The translations under genes and the position numbers were made by a program. From positions 7,877 to 17,198 of the forward strand of contig CAJUQF010000037.1 in assembly GCA_910588315.1 (NCBI GenBank): 9,322 nucleotides of DNA, read 5' to 3'. Source of the stretch: an uncultured Christensenellaceae bacterium (GTDB lineage Bacteria > Bacillota > Clostridia > Christensenellales > Pumilibacteraceae). A model generated the notes under the pieces. It was not told the DNA's origin. It saw only the letters and a list, made by a program, of their open reading frames with translations, and made no database searches. This document shows, one piece after another, positions 1-7,048 of this stretch. Positions within the stretch are counted from its first letter, which is position 1, and the number at the start of each line of letters is the position of its first letter.

Positions 1-846
1 GAAGAGCGCGACGTTAAAGTCAAGTTCCCCGAAGAGTATCACGCCGAGAATCTCAAAGGCAAGGATGCGGTTTTCCACGTCAAGGTAAACGACGTACTGC
101 GCGAAGACGTTCCCGAACTTACCGACGAGTGGGTGAAAGAACGCGGCAGATACGAGTCCGTGGAAGAGTACAAAGCCGGCACCCGCACCTCGCTCGAAGC
201 CAATGCCAAGAACCGTGAGCGCAACGACCGCATCGACGCCGCCATGAAAGCGATAACCGATAACGCGGAGTGCGTCGTCGCCGAAGAGATAATCAAGGCG
301 GAAGTGGAAAGAATGTACGCCGATTTCGAGCATCAGATGTCGCACTACGGCATCAAACCCGAAGATTATCTCAAGTACAACAATTCTTCGCCCGAACAGT
401 TCCGCGCCGAGCGCAAAGAACCCGCCGAGCGCAACGTAAAGATGCGTCAGGTAATGCGCGCTATCATCAAAGCCGAGAACATCGACGTTACACCGGAAGA
501 AGTAAAAGCCAAACTGCGCGATCCGAACGTACTTGCGGAACTCACTCACGCGGCTAAGCACAACGGCGGCAGTGCGGAAGAGTACGCATACAACGACATG
601 CTTACCGACAAATTCTTCGAGTTCATTCTCGCCAATAACGAGTTTACGCTTGAAAAGGCCGAAGAATCCGCGAAAGAGACCGCCGCGACGGCAACCGAAA
701 AGCCCGCTGCGAAAAAGCCTGCAACGGCAAAATCCGCGTCCGGAACTACGGCTGCGAAAAAGCCTGCGGCAAAGAAGTCTACGTCTGGGACTGCGACATC
801 GAAAAAACCTGCGGCAAAAAAGGCTACCGAAAACAAAGCGGAGTGA
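1..846 (+). CDS. tig: Trigger factor, C-terminal part (5' end outside window)
   Basis: Trigger factor is a ribosome-associated chaperone and peptidyl-prolyl isomerase that shields nascent chains in the cytoplasm. The frame is open from base 1, and the first residues contain the family signature FPEEYHAENLKGKDAVFHVKV at the end of the FKBP-like isomerase domain, followed by PELTDEWV, which leads into the C-terminal chaperone domain. 281 codons are present; the ribosome-binding domain and most of the isomerase domain lie to the left. The helical chaperone domain runs to about codon 220 (ending near FILANNEFTLEKAEE). The last 60 or so residues are an unusual Lys/Ala/Pro/Ser/Thr tail with three 15-residue repeats, not part of the usual family architecture. 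It lies 80 bp upstream of clpP, the standard tig-clpP-clpX order. No terminator follows the stop, so read-through into clpP is possible. The identity is secure; the function of the tail is unknown. Confidence 0.95.
   Translation, partial: EERDVKVKFPEEYHAENLKGKDAVFHVKVNDVLREDVPELTDEWVKERGRYESVEEYKAGTRTSLEANAKNRERNDRIDAAMKAITDNAECVVAEEIIKAEVERMYADFEHQMSHYGIKPEDYLKYNNSSPEQFRAERKEPAERNVKMRQVMRAIIKAENIDVTPEEVKAKLRDPNVLAELTHAAKHNGGSAEEYAYNDMLTDKFFEFILANNEFTLEKAEESAKETAATATEKPAAKKPATAKSASGTTAAKKPAAKKSTSGTATSKKPAAKKATENKAE
712..843 (+). repeat. 45-nt coding repeat, three units, basic tail of trigger factor
   Basis: Three consecutive in-frame units start at 712, 757 and 802. They encode KKPATAKSASGTTAA, KKPAAKKSTSGTATS and KKPAAKKATENKAE (the last is 14 residues). 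The nucleotide copies differ mainly at synonymous or Ala/Thr/Ser positions, as expected of a tandem duplication that has since drifted. The tail is strongly positive and low-complexity, resembling histone H1 tails or the basic tails of some bacterial RNA- or DNA-binding proteins. Confidence 0.85.
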
Positions 847-926
847 TCCGAGTCGATAATATTTTATAGTTAAGTTTAATTTTCGAACTTTTCGGCAATA
901 TTTTAAGTAATTTTTTGGAGACAGTC

Positions 927-1535
927 ATGAATAAGTTTAATATTATAAAGAACGATCTTGTGCCTATGGTCGTAGAACAGACCAATCGCGGCGAGCGTTC
1001 GTACGATATATTTTCGCGCTTGCTCGAAGATCGCGTAGTATTTCTCACCGGCGAAGTGACCGACGTTACGGCGGATCTTGTCGTGGCACAGCTCATGTAT
1101 CTCGAAAGCAAAGGCGAGGATAAGGATATTTCGCTTTACATCAACAGCCCGGGCGGCTCGGTAACGGCAGGCATGGCTATCTACGATACTATGAATTATA
1201 TCAAGTGCGACGTAGAGACCATATGCGTGGGTATGGCGGCGAGCATGGGCGCGTTCCTGCTAAGCAGCGGAGCAAAGGGCAAGCGTTTCGCGCTTCCCAA
1301 CAGCGAGATCATGATACATCAGCCCTCGGGCGGCGCGCAAGGTCAGGCGAGCGACATCGCCATAACCGCAGAACACATTCTTCGCGTTAAAAAACGCATG
1401 AATGCGATCCTTGCAAAAAACTGCAATCAGCCGATAGAACGCATAGAGCGCGACGTCGACAGAGATAACTACATGTTCGCCGAGGAAGCAAAGGCTTACG
1501 GACTTATCGACGGTATCGTAAGCAAGCGCATGTAA
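927..1535 (+). CDS. clpP: ATP-dependent Clp protease proteolytic subunit
   Basis: ClpP is the serine peptidase chamber of ClpXP and ClpAP/ClpCP. It assembles into a 14-mer in the cytoplasm and degrades unfolded chains delivered by the ATPase partner. The 202-aa product has the full family pattern: LVPMVVEQTNRGERSYDI near the N terminus, YINSPGGSVTAG (oxyanion region, residues 71-82), catalytic Ser106 in GMAASMGA, catalytic His131 in MIHQP and catalytic Asp180 at the end of ERDVDRD. Length is normal. I chose ATG 927, which has GGAG at 917-920 six bases upstream; the TTG four codons earlier overlaps that ribosome binding site and is unlikely. It lies 80 bp after tig and 24 bp before clpX, implying co-expression with clpX. 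I see no CtsR-type operator upstream. Confidence 0.98.
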   Translation: MNKFNIIKNDLVPMVVEQTNRGERSYDIFSRLLEDRVVFLTGEVTDVTADLVVAQLMYLESKGEDKDISLYINSPGGSVTAGMAIYDTMNYIKCDVETICVGMAASMGAFLLSSGAKGKRFALPNSEIMIHQPSGGAQGQASDIAITAEHILRVKKRMNAILAKNCNQPIERIERDVDRDNYMFAEEAKAYGLIDGIVSKRM

Positions 1536-1559
1536 TAAAGACGGAGGTAAACGGACGTA

Positions 1560-2855
1560 ATGGCAAAAAAGAACGGTAGCGACGAACCTATTTGCTCGTT
1601 TTGCGGCAGATCGGAGTCGCAGGTAGAACACCTTATTGCCGCACCCGAAGGCGGCATATATATATGCAACGAATGTGTCGACATTTGCCGCGATCAATTA
1701 CAGGAACATACCGTATCTACGCCCGACAAAGTGGAACTTCTTCCGCCCGAACAGATGAAGGCGGAACTCGATAAATATATTATCGGTCAGGACGAGGCGA
1801 AACGCGTGCTGTCGGTTGCGGTTTACAACCACTACAAGCGCGTGAATTATAACTTGAAAAATGCCGAATCCAAGCGCGGCAAAAAGCGTGACGACGAGCG
1901 AACCGCGGCGGAACGCGGCGGAAATAACGACGGCGTAGAGCTTTACAAGAGCAACATCTTGATGTTCGGACCGTCCGGCTGCGGCAAAACTTTGCTCGCA
2001 CAGACATTGTCCAAGATATTGAAGGTTCCGTTCGCGATGGTCGACGCTACGACGTTGACCGAGGCGGGCTATGTCGGCGAGGACGTAGAAAATATACTTT
2101 TGCGCCTTATAAAGAACGCCGATTACGACGTTGCTGCGGCGGAACGCGGCATAATCTATATCGACGAGGTCGATAAAATAGCGAGAAAGAGCGAGAACGT
2201 TTCCATAACCCGCGACGTTTCGGGCGAGGGCGTACAGCAATCGTTGCTTAAAATCATCGAAAGCACGGTATCGAGCGTGCCGCCCAACGGCGGGCGCAAA
2301 CATCCGCAGCAGGAATTTATCCACATGGATACCACAAATGTGCTGTTCATTCTCGGCGGCGCGTTTGTGGGACTCGATAAGATCGTTTCGGATCGGCTCG
2401 GCAAAACGCGCATAGGTTTCGGCGGAATGCTGCACAGCGACGCTACCGACCCCGATGCGGTGTTACCTGCGGTCCAGCCCCAAGACCTTATCAAATTCGG
2501 GCTTATCCCCGAGCTTGTCGGCAGAGTCCCCGTAACGGTCGCATTGAAGGATCTGAAGTCGGACGATCTCGTGCGCGTACTCACGGAACCCAAGAACGCG
2601 ATTGTCAAACAGTATGTAAAGCTTCTCGATCTCGACGGCGTGCAGTTGGAATTCGACGGCACGGCGCTCACCGCGATAGCCGACAAGGCGATAGCGTTGC
2701 ATACGGGCGCGCGCGGACTGAGGACGATCGTGGAAAATGCCATGCTCGATATTATGTACAAAGTTCCGTCCGATAAGTCTATACGCAAGATAATAATCAC
2801 GTCGGACACGATAGAAAATTCGGCGCCGCCAAAAGTCGTAAAAGACGCGGCGTAA
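1560..2855 (+). CDS. clpX: ATP-dependent Clp protease ATP-binding subunit ClpX
   Basis: ClpX is the AAA+ unfoldase that recognises, unfolds and threads substrates into ClpP. The 431-aa product shows, in order: an N-terminal zinc-binding domain with Cys12, Cys15, Cys36 and Cys39; Walker A GPSGCGKT (137-144); pore-1 loop GYVG (170-173); Walker B IIYIDE (198-203); the RKH loop (246-248); the ClpP-docking IGF loop (285-287); Arg322 in IPELVGRVP; and sensor 2 GARGLR (383-388). Every catalytic and docking element is intact, which matches the adjacent clpP. The ribosome binding site GGAGG (1543-1547) lies 12 bases before the ATG, rather far. Oddly, a charged segment at about residues 100-123, rich in Lys, Arg, Glu and Asp, enlarges the linker just before Walker A by roughly 17 residues relative to the E. 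coli protein. A terminator follows directly. Confidence 0.98.
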   Translation: MAKKNGSDEPICSFCGRSESQVEHLIAAPEGGIYICNECVDICRDQLQEHTVSTPDKVELLPPEQMKAELDKYIIGQDEAKRVLSVAVYNHYKRVNYNLKNAESKRGKKRDDERTAAERGGNNDGVELYKSNILMFGPSGCGKTLLAQTLSKILKVPFAMVDATTLTEAGYVGEDVENILLRLIKNADYDVAAAERGIIYIDEVDKIARKSENVSITRDVSGEGVQQSLLKIIESTVSSVPPNGGRKHPQQEFIHMDTTNVLFILGGAFVGLDKIVSDRLGKTRIGFGGMLHSDATDPDAVLPAVQPQDLIKFGLIPELVGRVPVTVALKDLKSDDLVRVLTEPKNAIVKQYVKLLDLDGVQLEFDGTALTAIADKAIALHTGARGLRTIVENAMLDIMYKVPSDKSIRKIIITSDTIENSAPPKVVKDAA

Positions 2856-2870
2856 ATAACCGTAAACATC

Positions 2871-2904
2871 AAAGCTCGCGGATAGTAAGTTACCGCGAGC
2901 TTTT
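2871..2904 (+). terminator. Rho-independent terminator after clpX
   Basis: A perfect 11-bp stem, AAAGCTCGCGG (2871-2881) with CCGCGAGCTTT (2893-2903), encloses an 11-nt loop and ends in a T-tract. It starts 15 bp after the clpX stop. It closes the tig-clp unit and insulates the next promoter. Confidence 0.85.
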
Positions 2905-2998
2905 ACGTATTGCCGTATTGCGGTTTGTAGCGGAAGTGCGTGTGAACGGCCGATTTAATATTCATTATGCGGATTTCGACATAGTTTTCCAAAAAGTA

Positions 2999-3028
2999 TT
3001 GACATATCGTGTTATATTATGCTAAAAT
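2999..3028 (+). promoter_or_regulatory. Sigma-A type promoter of the LemA operon
   Basis: A perfect -35 TTGACA (2999-3004) is separated by 18 bp from -10 TAAAAT (3023-3028, 5 of 6 consensus), with an extended TG at 3020-3021. The predicted transcript start is near 3035. This matters for the first gene: the upstream ATG at 3038 would be almost leaderless, while GTG 3068 has a proper ribosome binding site. Confidence 0.75.
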
Positions 3029-3067
3029 AAATCAGATATGATCTCGGTCATCACACAAGGAGAAGGT

Positions 3068-4885
3068 GTGGACGACATTTTGCTCGAACCGGTAAAAGCT
3101 TTTGCCGATCATTATGAGAATAGATTCGCGGATAACGCAAAGACGCGGCTTGACGAACTTATAGATAATTCGCACGTCAACGCCGAAGAAAACCGTGCTA
3201 CCGTTAAGCAATTACGGGAAGAGGAGAGACTGCGTGATGAGGCACACGGCAGGGCGTCCATGCAAAAGGGCTTGCGCGTGTTTTTGATAGTGCTTATTGT
3301 CGCCGCATTCATAGTGGCGATAATAGGTATATTCTCCGTTATGAATTCGGTCATGCCCGGTGCGGTAATGATACCGGTGGGAATAGCTGCGGGCGTCGGA
3401 TTTATATTGCTCATCGTGCTTGTGATAAATCCCAAGATAAAGAATAATATGGCGGCGCATGATAAACACGATAAAAAGGCGCGCGAGCTTACGGATAAAG
3501 CTTGGACGCAAATGCAGCCGCTCAATGCTTTGTTCGAGAGCAACGAGACAAAAAATTTGATAGAAAAGACGGTGCCGCTGCTTAAAATCGACGATAATTT
3601 CGATATGCGCCGATACGATTATCTGAGCGGCAAATACGGATTTACGGGCAATCAGGATATGCAAAGCTCTACGATCGCGATACTTTCCGGCGAGATACTC
3701 GGCAATCCGTTCGTCGTGGACCGCGAGATGTACCAATACATGGGTATGCATACGTATCGCGGCACGCTTGTAATTTCATGGACGACTACATATCGCGACT
3801 CCGAAGGACACGTCCATACGCAGCACCACACGCAGACGCTTGTGGCGACGGTCGAAAAACCCAAGCCCGAATATTCCGAGCGTACGCGGCTTATTTACGG
3901 TAACGAGGCGGCGCCCGATCTTGTGTTTACGCACAGTCCGACGCACGCCGAACGCATGTCCGACAGGGAATACGAAAGCGCGATCAAGTCGGGCATGAAG
4001 AAAATACAAAAGCAACAGCAGAAAGCGCTCAAAAAAGGCGAATCGACATTTACGGAGATGGGCAATGCCGAGTTCGACGTCATGTTTAACGCGCTTGACA
4101 GGAACAACGAAGTTCAGTTCCGATTGCTGTTTACGCCGCTTGCTCAAAAGAATATGACTACGCTGATGCGCAGCCCCGTCGGGTACGGCGACGATTTTAA
4201 TTTCTATAAGCGCAAATGTCTGAATTTCGTATCGTCCGAACACTCAGCGGCGTGGGATCTCGATACGTCGTACAAACGTTATGCGTCGTACGACATCGAT
4301 ACGATCATCGACAACTTCATGTCGTTCAACACGACGTACTTCAAGAATATGTACTTCGAGTTTGCGCCGCTGTTATCCATACCGCTGTATCAACAGCACA
4401 AGCCGCATGAATATATTTACAGTCATATCTATGAGCGCAACTATACCGATTACGAGGCGGAATGTGCGGTAAACAGAATGGGCAGGAACGTGTTTTGTCA
4501 CAGCGATTCGGCGACCGATTCCATTCTCAAAACCGATATGTTACGCAAGGACGGTAAATCCGACGAACTTAACGTCACGGCGTATTCGTTCCGTACGGAG
4601 GAACGCGTCGACTTTGTCCAAAAGCTCGGCGGTGACGGGCATATCCATTCCGTCCCGGTGCCGTGGACCGAATACATACCCGTCGAACGTACGAGTACGG
4701 TCAAACTAAAACAGCTCGACATGACGGACAAGGAATTCGAGCGGCGCTCGAACTCCGGCAATATGTTTTCCGGACTCGACATGTTCGGAGGCAGAGCTGC
4801 TTTCACTCACGGATTGCTGTGCTGTCTTATGACGGCGCAAGGCGATACAATGTTCGATAAACATCTCGAAGGTGTTTTGAAATAA
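3068..4885 (+). CDS. Two-helix membrane protein, DUF3137-like, first gene of LemA operon
   Basis: No characterised homologue is recognised. I start it at GTG 3068 because AAGGAG (3057-3062) lies five bases upstream; an in-frame ATG at 3038 would begin only about 3 nt after the predicted transcript start. Numbered from that GTG, the 605-aa product has a charged, coiled-coil-like N-terminal segment (about 20-65), two adjacent hydrophobic helices (about 69-92 and 99-120), then a second charged helical stretch and a large soluble domain. That domain has a globular look (a segment around SGEILGNPF, then aromatic and beta-rich stretches such as YRGTLVISWTTTYRD). A Lys/Gln-rich segment (about 305-325) splits it. 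Layout and its position before a LemA gene resemble DUF3137-type LemA partners, but this is an inference from arrangement, not a family match. No catalytic motif is visible. Both helices are N-proximal, so the bulk of the protein probably lies on one side of the membrane. Confidence 0.8.
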   Translation: MDDILLEPVKAFADHYENRFADNAKTRLDELIDNSHVNAEENRATVKQLREEERLRDEAHGRASMQKGLRVFLIVLIVAAFIVAIIGIFSVMNSVMPGAVMIPVGIAAGVGFILLIVLVINPKIKNNMAAHDKHDKKARELTDKAWTQMQPLNALFESNETKNLIEKTVPLLKIDDNFDMRRYDYLSGKYGFTGNQDMQSSTIAILSGEILGNPFVVDREMYQYMGMHTYRGTLVISWTTTYRDSEGHVHTQHHTQTLVATVEKPKPEYSERTRLIYGNEAAPDLVFTHSPTHAERMSDREYESAIKSGMKKIQKQQQKALKKGESTFTEMGNAEFDVMFNALDRNNEVQFRLLFTPLAQKNMTTLMRSPVGYGDDFNFYKRKCLNFVSSEHSAAWDLDTSYKRYASYDIDTIIDNFMSFNTTYFKNMYFEFAPLLSIPLYQQHKPHEYIYSHIYERNYTDYEAECAVNRMGRNVFCHSDSATDSILKTDMLRKDGKSDELNVTAYSFRTEERVDFVQKLGGDGHIHSVPVPWTEYIPVERTSTVKLKQLDMTDKEFERRSNSGNMFSGLDMFGGRAAFTHGLLCCLMTAQGDTMFDKHLEGVLK

Positions 4886-4908
4886 ATAATTCAGTTAAGG
4901 AGAACAAC

Positions 4909-5580
4909 ATGGCAAACGAATTGGACGAACTCAAAGATCCCGGCATCGAGAAGAACGATGTTCGGGTGATCGGCAAACAACTACCCGTCACGGTGGGTAC
5001 AGGCTCTAAGATTTTCGACATCATTTGGTGGTTCCTGCCCATACCCATACTCGGCGGTATCATCTGGAGCATTATGAAGACAAAAGCGAAAAACTATTTT
5101 TCGCAGCTCCAACAGAAGATACAGCAGAATGCGTCTCAGATAGACAACTATCTCGAACAGCGCGTGCAGATCTTGAAGAACTGCGCGAAACTCGTCGACA
5201 AAGCCGTCGATCTCGATAAAAGCACGTTTACTCAGCTCGCCGCATACCGCAGCGGCGCAGGTGCGGCAGGCGACGCTATGCGTAACGATTACGTGAGCAA
5301 GATCGAGTCGGTAGGGCGCGCTATAAACATCGCCGTCGAGAATTATCCCGACCTTCGCGCACATGCCGAGCTTGCCGACGCAATGCAGCAAAACTCGTAC
5401 TTGCAGCGCGAGATAACCGCCGCGCGCGAAGTGTATAACGATACGATAGGCGTTTGGAACCGTGACATTTTTGCATGGCCGACAAAACAAATAGTAGCTG
5501 CCAAAAACGGTTATACGACTCGTATACCTTTTGCTATCGATTCGGAAACACGTGAGGCGGCGCGCGGCGAATTCTTTTGA
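4909..5580 (+). CDS. LemA family membrane protein
   Basis: LemA-family proteins are membrane-anchored helical-bundle proteins of unclear function, often next to other envelope proteins. This 223-aa product has one hydrophobic helix at about residues 36-56, then the LemA bundle at about 60-210. Recognisable family features are the long helix with NYLEQRVQILKNCAKLV (80-96), VENYPDLRAHAEL (143-155), AAREVYNDTIGVWNRDI (171-187) and the closing WPTKQIVAAKNGYTTRIPF. Unlike typical LemA proteins, about 35 hydrophilic residues precede the helix instead of a handful. ATG 4909 is supported by AAGGAG (4897-4902) six bases upstream. It lies 23 bp after the DUF3137-like gene and 29 bp before the next, so all are probably co-transcribed. 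Family assignment is fairly sure; function is not known. Confidence 0.85.
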   Translation: MANELDELKDPGIEKNDVRVIGKQLPVTVGTGSKIFDIIWWFLPIPILGGIIWSIMKTKAKNYFSQLQQKIQQNASQIDNYLEQRVQILKNCAKLVDKAVDLDKSTFTQLAAYRSGAGAAGDAMRNDYVSKIESVGRAINIAVENYPDLRAHAELADAMQQNSYLQREITAAREVYNDTIGVWNRDIFAWPTKQIVAAKNGYTTRIPFAIDSETREAARGEFF

Positions 5581-5609
5581 TCCGATAAATATTTGAGGAG
5601 AAAGAAATA

Positions 5610-6113
5610 ATGAACAGGAATTTCATCAAAACCGTTATCGCGGTCGTTTTGGGCATTTGTTTGGTGACCATGATAATGACGGCGGTAGGGTTCATTTCGG
5701 AAGCGGCGCTCGCAGACGATTTGTTACAACTGAACGGCGATCCCGATATTGTTCCGATGATCAAATGGACGGCGTTGTCGCTTGCGTTGCTGTTGATTCC
5801 TGCCGTCGTGTGTTATGTTTTTACATGCTTTACCGGGCATCCCGCGATGAATATTTTTGCGGCGGCGGTAAGTTTTGTTATTACATTGGCGAGTATAGTG
5901 ATTTTTATAGTCGCGCGCAATCTCGGTATAGAAGAAACGTCCGCAAACGATTATGCAACGGTCTCGGCGTATTTTCCGGAATTATTGCAGTATATGGTAT
6001 CGTCATTGCTTGTCGGAGTGTTTTACGTATTACGCAGTGTATATGCGTTCAAAGAGCGAAGGAATAAACCGGCACAAGCAACAATGGAGGCGACCGAACA
6101 TGAAGAGGCTTAA
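5610..6113 (+). CDS. Four-helix integral membrane protein of unknown function
   Basis: I do not recognise this gene. The 167-aa product has four clear hydrophobic helices at about residues 7-29, 51-73, 80-103 and 124-147. A basic N terminus (NRNFIK) and a charged C-terminal tail (FKERRNKPAQ) suggest that both ends face the cytoplasm. The first loop, about 20 residues, is acidic (ADDLLQLNGDPD) and probably external. There is no transporter or enzyme signature. The ATG is supported by GAGGAG (5595-5600), nine bases upstream. It follows the LemA gene by 29 bp, and its last 14 bases overlap the start of the lipoprotein gene, which points to coupled translation. As the third gene of the LemA operon it is a candidate membrane partner of the LemA and DUF3137-like proteins. 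Confidence 0.85.
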   Translation: MNRNFIKTVIAVVLGICLVTMIMTAVGFISEAALADDLLQLNGDPDIVPMIKWTALSLALLLIPAVVCYVFTCFTGHPAMNIFAAAVSFVITLASIVIFIVARNLGIEETSANDYATVSAYFPELLQYMVSSLLVGVFYVLRSVYAFKERRNKPAQATMEATEHEEA

Positions 6114-6603
6114 AGTATTTGCTTTGCTTGTCGCGTGTATGTTGATCACGCTCGCTTTTGCGGCTTGCGGTAACGACGCTACGGTCGAGCTTGATGATTA
6201 TGATTATACGGTAAAATATGATGATTATTTTAGATCGTATACCATCGATTGCGATTTGACATTGCGTGTCGATACTGTGGGATCGTATGCAGTGGAGTAT
6301 GATATAGTATTGTTGGATCATGGAGTTGCTGAAATAAAGACAACGCATAGAGAAAAGAATTTTAAAGTCAGTCGTTCGGATGCCGATGAAGGCACGTATA
6401 CTTTAAATGACTATTTTTCGATCTATGATGTCTATAATTCAAACGGAAAAACTATAAGGATCGAGAATTTTGTTGCTGTCGGAAATGATGCCGACGTTGA
6501 GGACGAAACGGCATATTACGGCTACGCCATCGGATTCGGAATATTGTCATTGCTTATACTCGCCGGCGCCGTTGTCTGTTTCGTGATAGTAAGAAAGAGA
6601 TAA
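6100..6603 (+). CDS. Putative lipoprotein with C-terminal transmembrane helix
   Basis: No family is recognised. A longer open frame extends upstream to 5953 inside the previous gene, but ATG 6100 is the credible start: GGAGG (6086-6090) lies nine bases upstream, and the product then opens with a textbook lipoprotein signal, MKRLKVFALLVACMLITLAFAAC. Cys23 would be lipidated; the lipobox is slightly off (Phe at -3). The mature domain is acidic and tyrosine-rich (VELDDYDYTVKYDDYF) and probably mostly beta. A second hydrophobic helix at about 139-163 ends in a basic RKR anchor at the C terminus. The protein would thus be anchored at both ends on the outer face of the membrane. The middle, about 6190-6480, is visibly AT-richer than the neighbouring genes. 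It is the last gene of the LemA operon; no terminator follows directly. Confidence 0.8.
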   Translation: MKRLKVFALLVACMLITLAFAACGNDATVELDDYDYTVKYDDYFRSYTIDCDLTLRVDTVGSYAVEYDIVLLDHGVAEIKTTHREKNFKVSRSDADEGTYTLNDYFSIYDVYNSNGKTIRIENFVAVGNDADVEDETAYYGYAIGFGILSLLILAGAVVCFVIVRKR

Positions 6604-6644
6604 ATCGAAAAATCATTGCCGAACGGAAAGTAAACCGCTTTTTT

Positions 6645-7004
6645 AGTGAGCTTTAGATCTCGTTGCGCTCCGCATGTGGACAATCAATAATCAAAAGAGC
6701 GGCAGGCAAGGGTCTGCCTGCCCTACGAATTGCACAATATAATTGCTTAACGTAAAGTAATAAATGGAGATGTTCGTAGGGAGCGCAGACCCTTGCGCTC
6801 CGTTTATGGCAAAGCAATAAACAAAGAAACGGCAGGCAAGGGTCTGCCTGCCCTACGAATTACACAATGAAATTGCTTATCGTAAAGCAAATACAGAAAG
6901 CTGTTTGTAGGGAGCGCAGACTCTTGCGCTCCCTGTGTGGAAAAGCAATAATCGAAGAAACGGCGGACGGTCTGACCGCCATACGAATTACATGATATAA
7001 TTGC
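6645..7004. repeat. 130-bp-period array of alternating inverted REP-like hairpins
   Basis: About 2.8 units start near 6645 (degenerate), 6775 and 6906. Each unit holds a + oriented hairpin, CGTAGGG AGCGCA then GACCCT then TGCGCT CCG, and a - oriented hairpin of the same design with a different stem (GGCAGGCA / TGCCTGCC around loop AGGGTC). Clear + stems are at 6780-6801 and 6911-6932. Clear - stems are at 6701-6722 and 6831-6852, with a degenerate one at 6962-6980. The spacers are conserved too: CTACGAATTRCACAAT and AAAGCAATAA with flanks. The layout resembles BIME/REPIN-type palindromic intergenic elements. It carries no gene and lies downstream of the LemA operon, possibly within its 3' UTR. 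Confidence 0.85.
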
Positions 7005-7016
7005 CATATATCGATC

Positions 7017-7048
7017 AAAACGCAGAGATAATTAAATCTCTGCGTTTT
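7017..7048. terminator. Bidirectional rho-independent terminator
   Basis: A perfect 13-bp inverted repeat, AAAACGCAGAGAT (7017-7029) with ATCTCTGCGTTTT (7036-7048), has a 6-nt AATTAA loop. A-tract and T-tract flanks make it functional on either strand. On the + strand it is the first convincing terminator after the LemA operon, some 410 bp downstream of the last stop. On the - strand it would catch read-through from the tRNA gene. Confidence 0.85.

Noticed and set aside
847..926. Promoter or terminator between tig and clpP
   Set aside because: TATAGT at 865-870 has no -35 at proper distance, and the only hairpin (CGGA-GTGA-TCCG) is four pairs without a T-tract; CtsR-type repeats were not seen.
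1698..2435. Long open frame (245 codons) on the - strand inside clpX
   Set aside because: It lies wholly within a fully conserved clpX, has no ribosome binding site, and its protein has no recognisable features; it is an antisense shadow of codon bias.
5953..6099. Upstream extension of the lipoprotein gene
   Set aside because: It overlaps the preceding membrane-protein gene almost entirely and would bury the signal peptide; ATG 6100 has GGAGG at proper spacing.
6618..6645. Terminator directly after the lipoprotein gene (CGG...CCG before a T6 run)
   Set aside because: The possible stem is only three pairs, too weak to call despite the T-run.
6645..7004. CRISPR array
   Set aside because: The units are 130 bp with alternating inverted palindromes and conserved spacers, not short identical repeats with unique spacers, and no cas gene is near.
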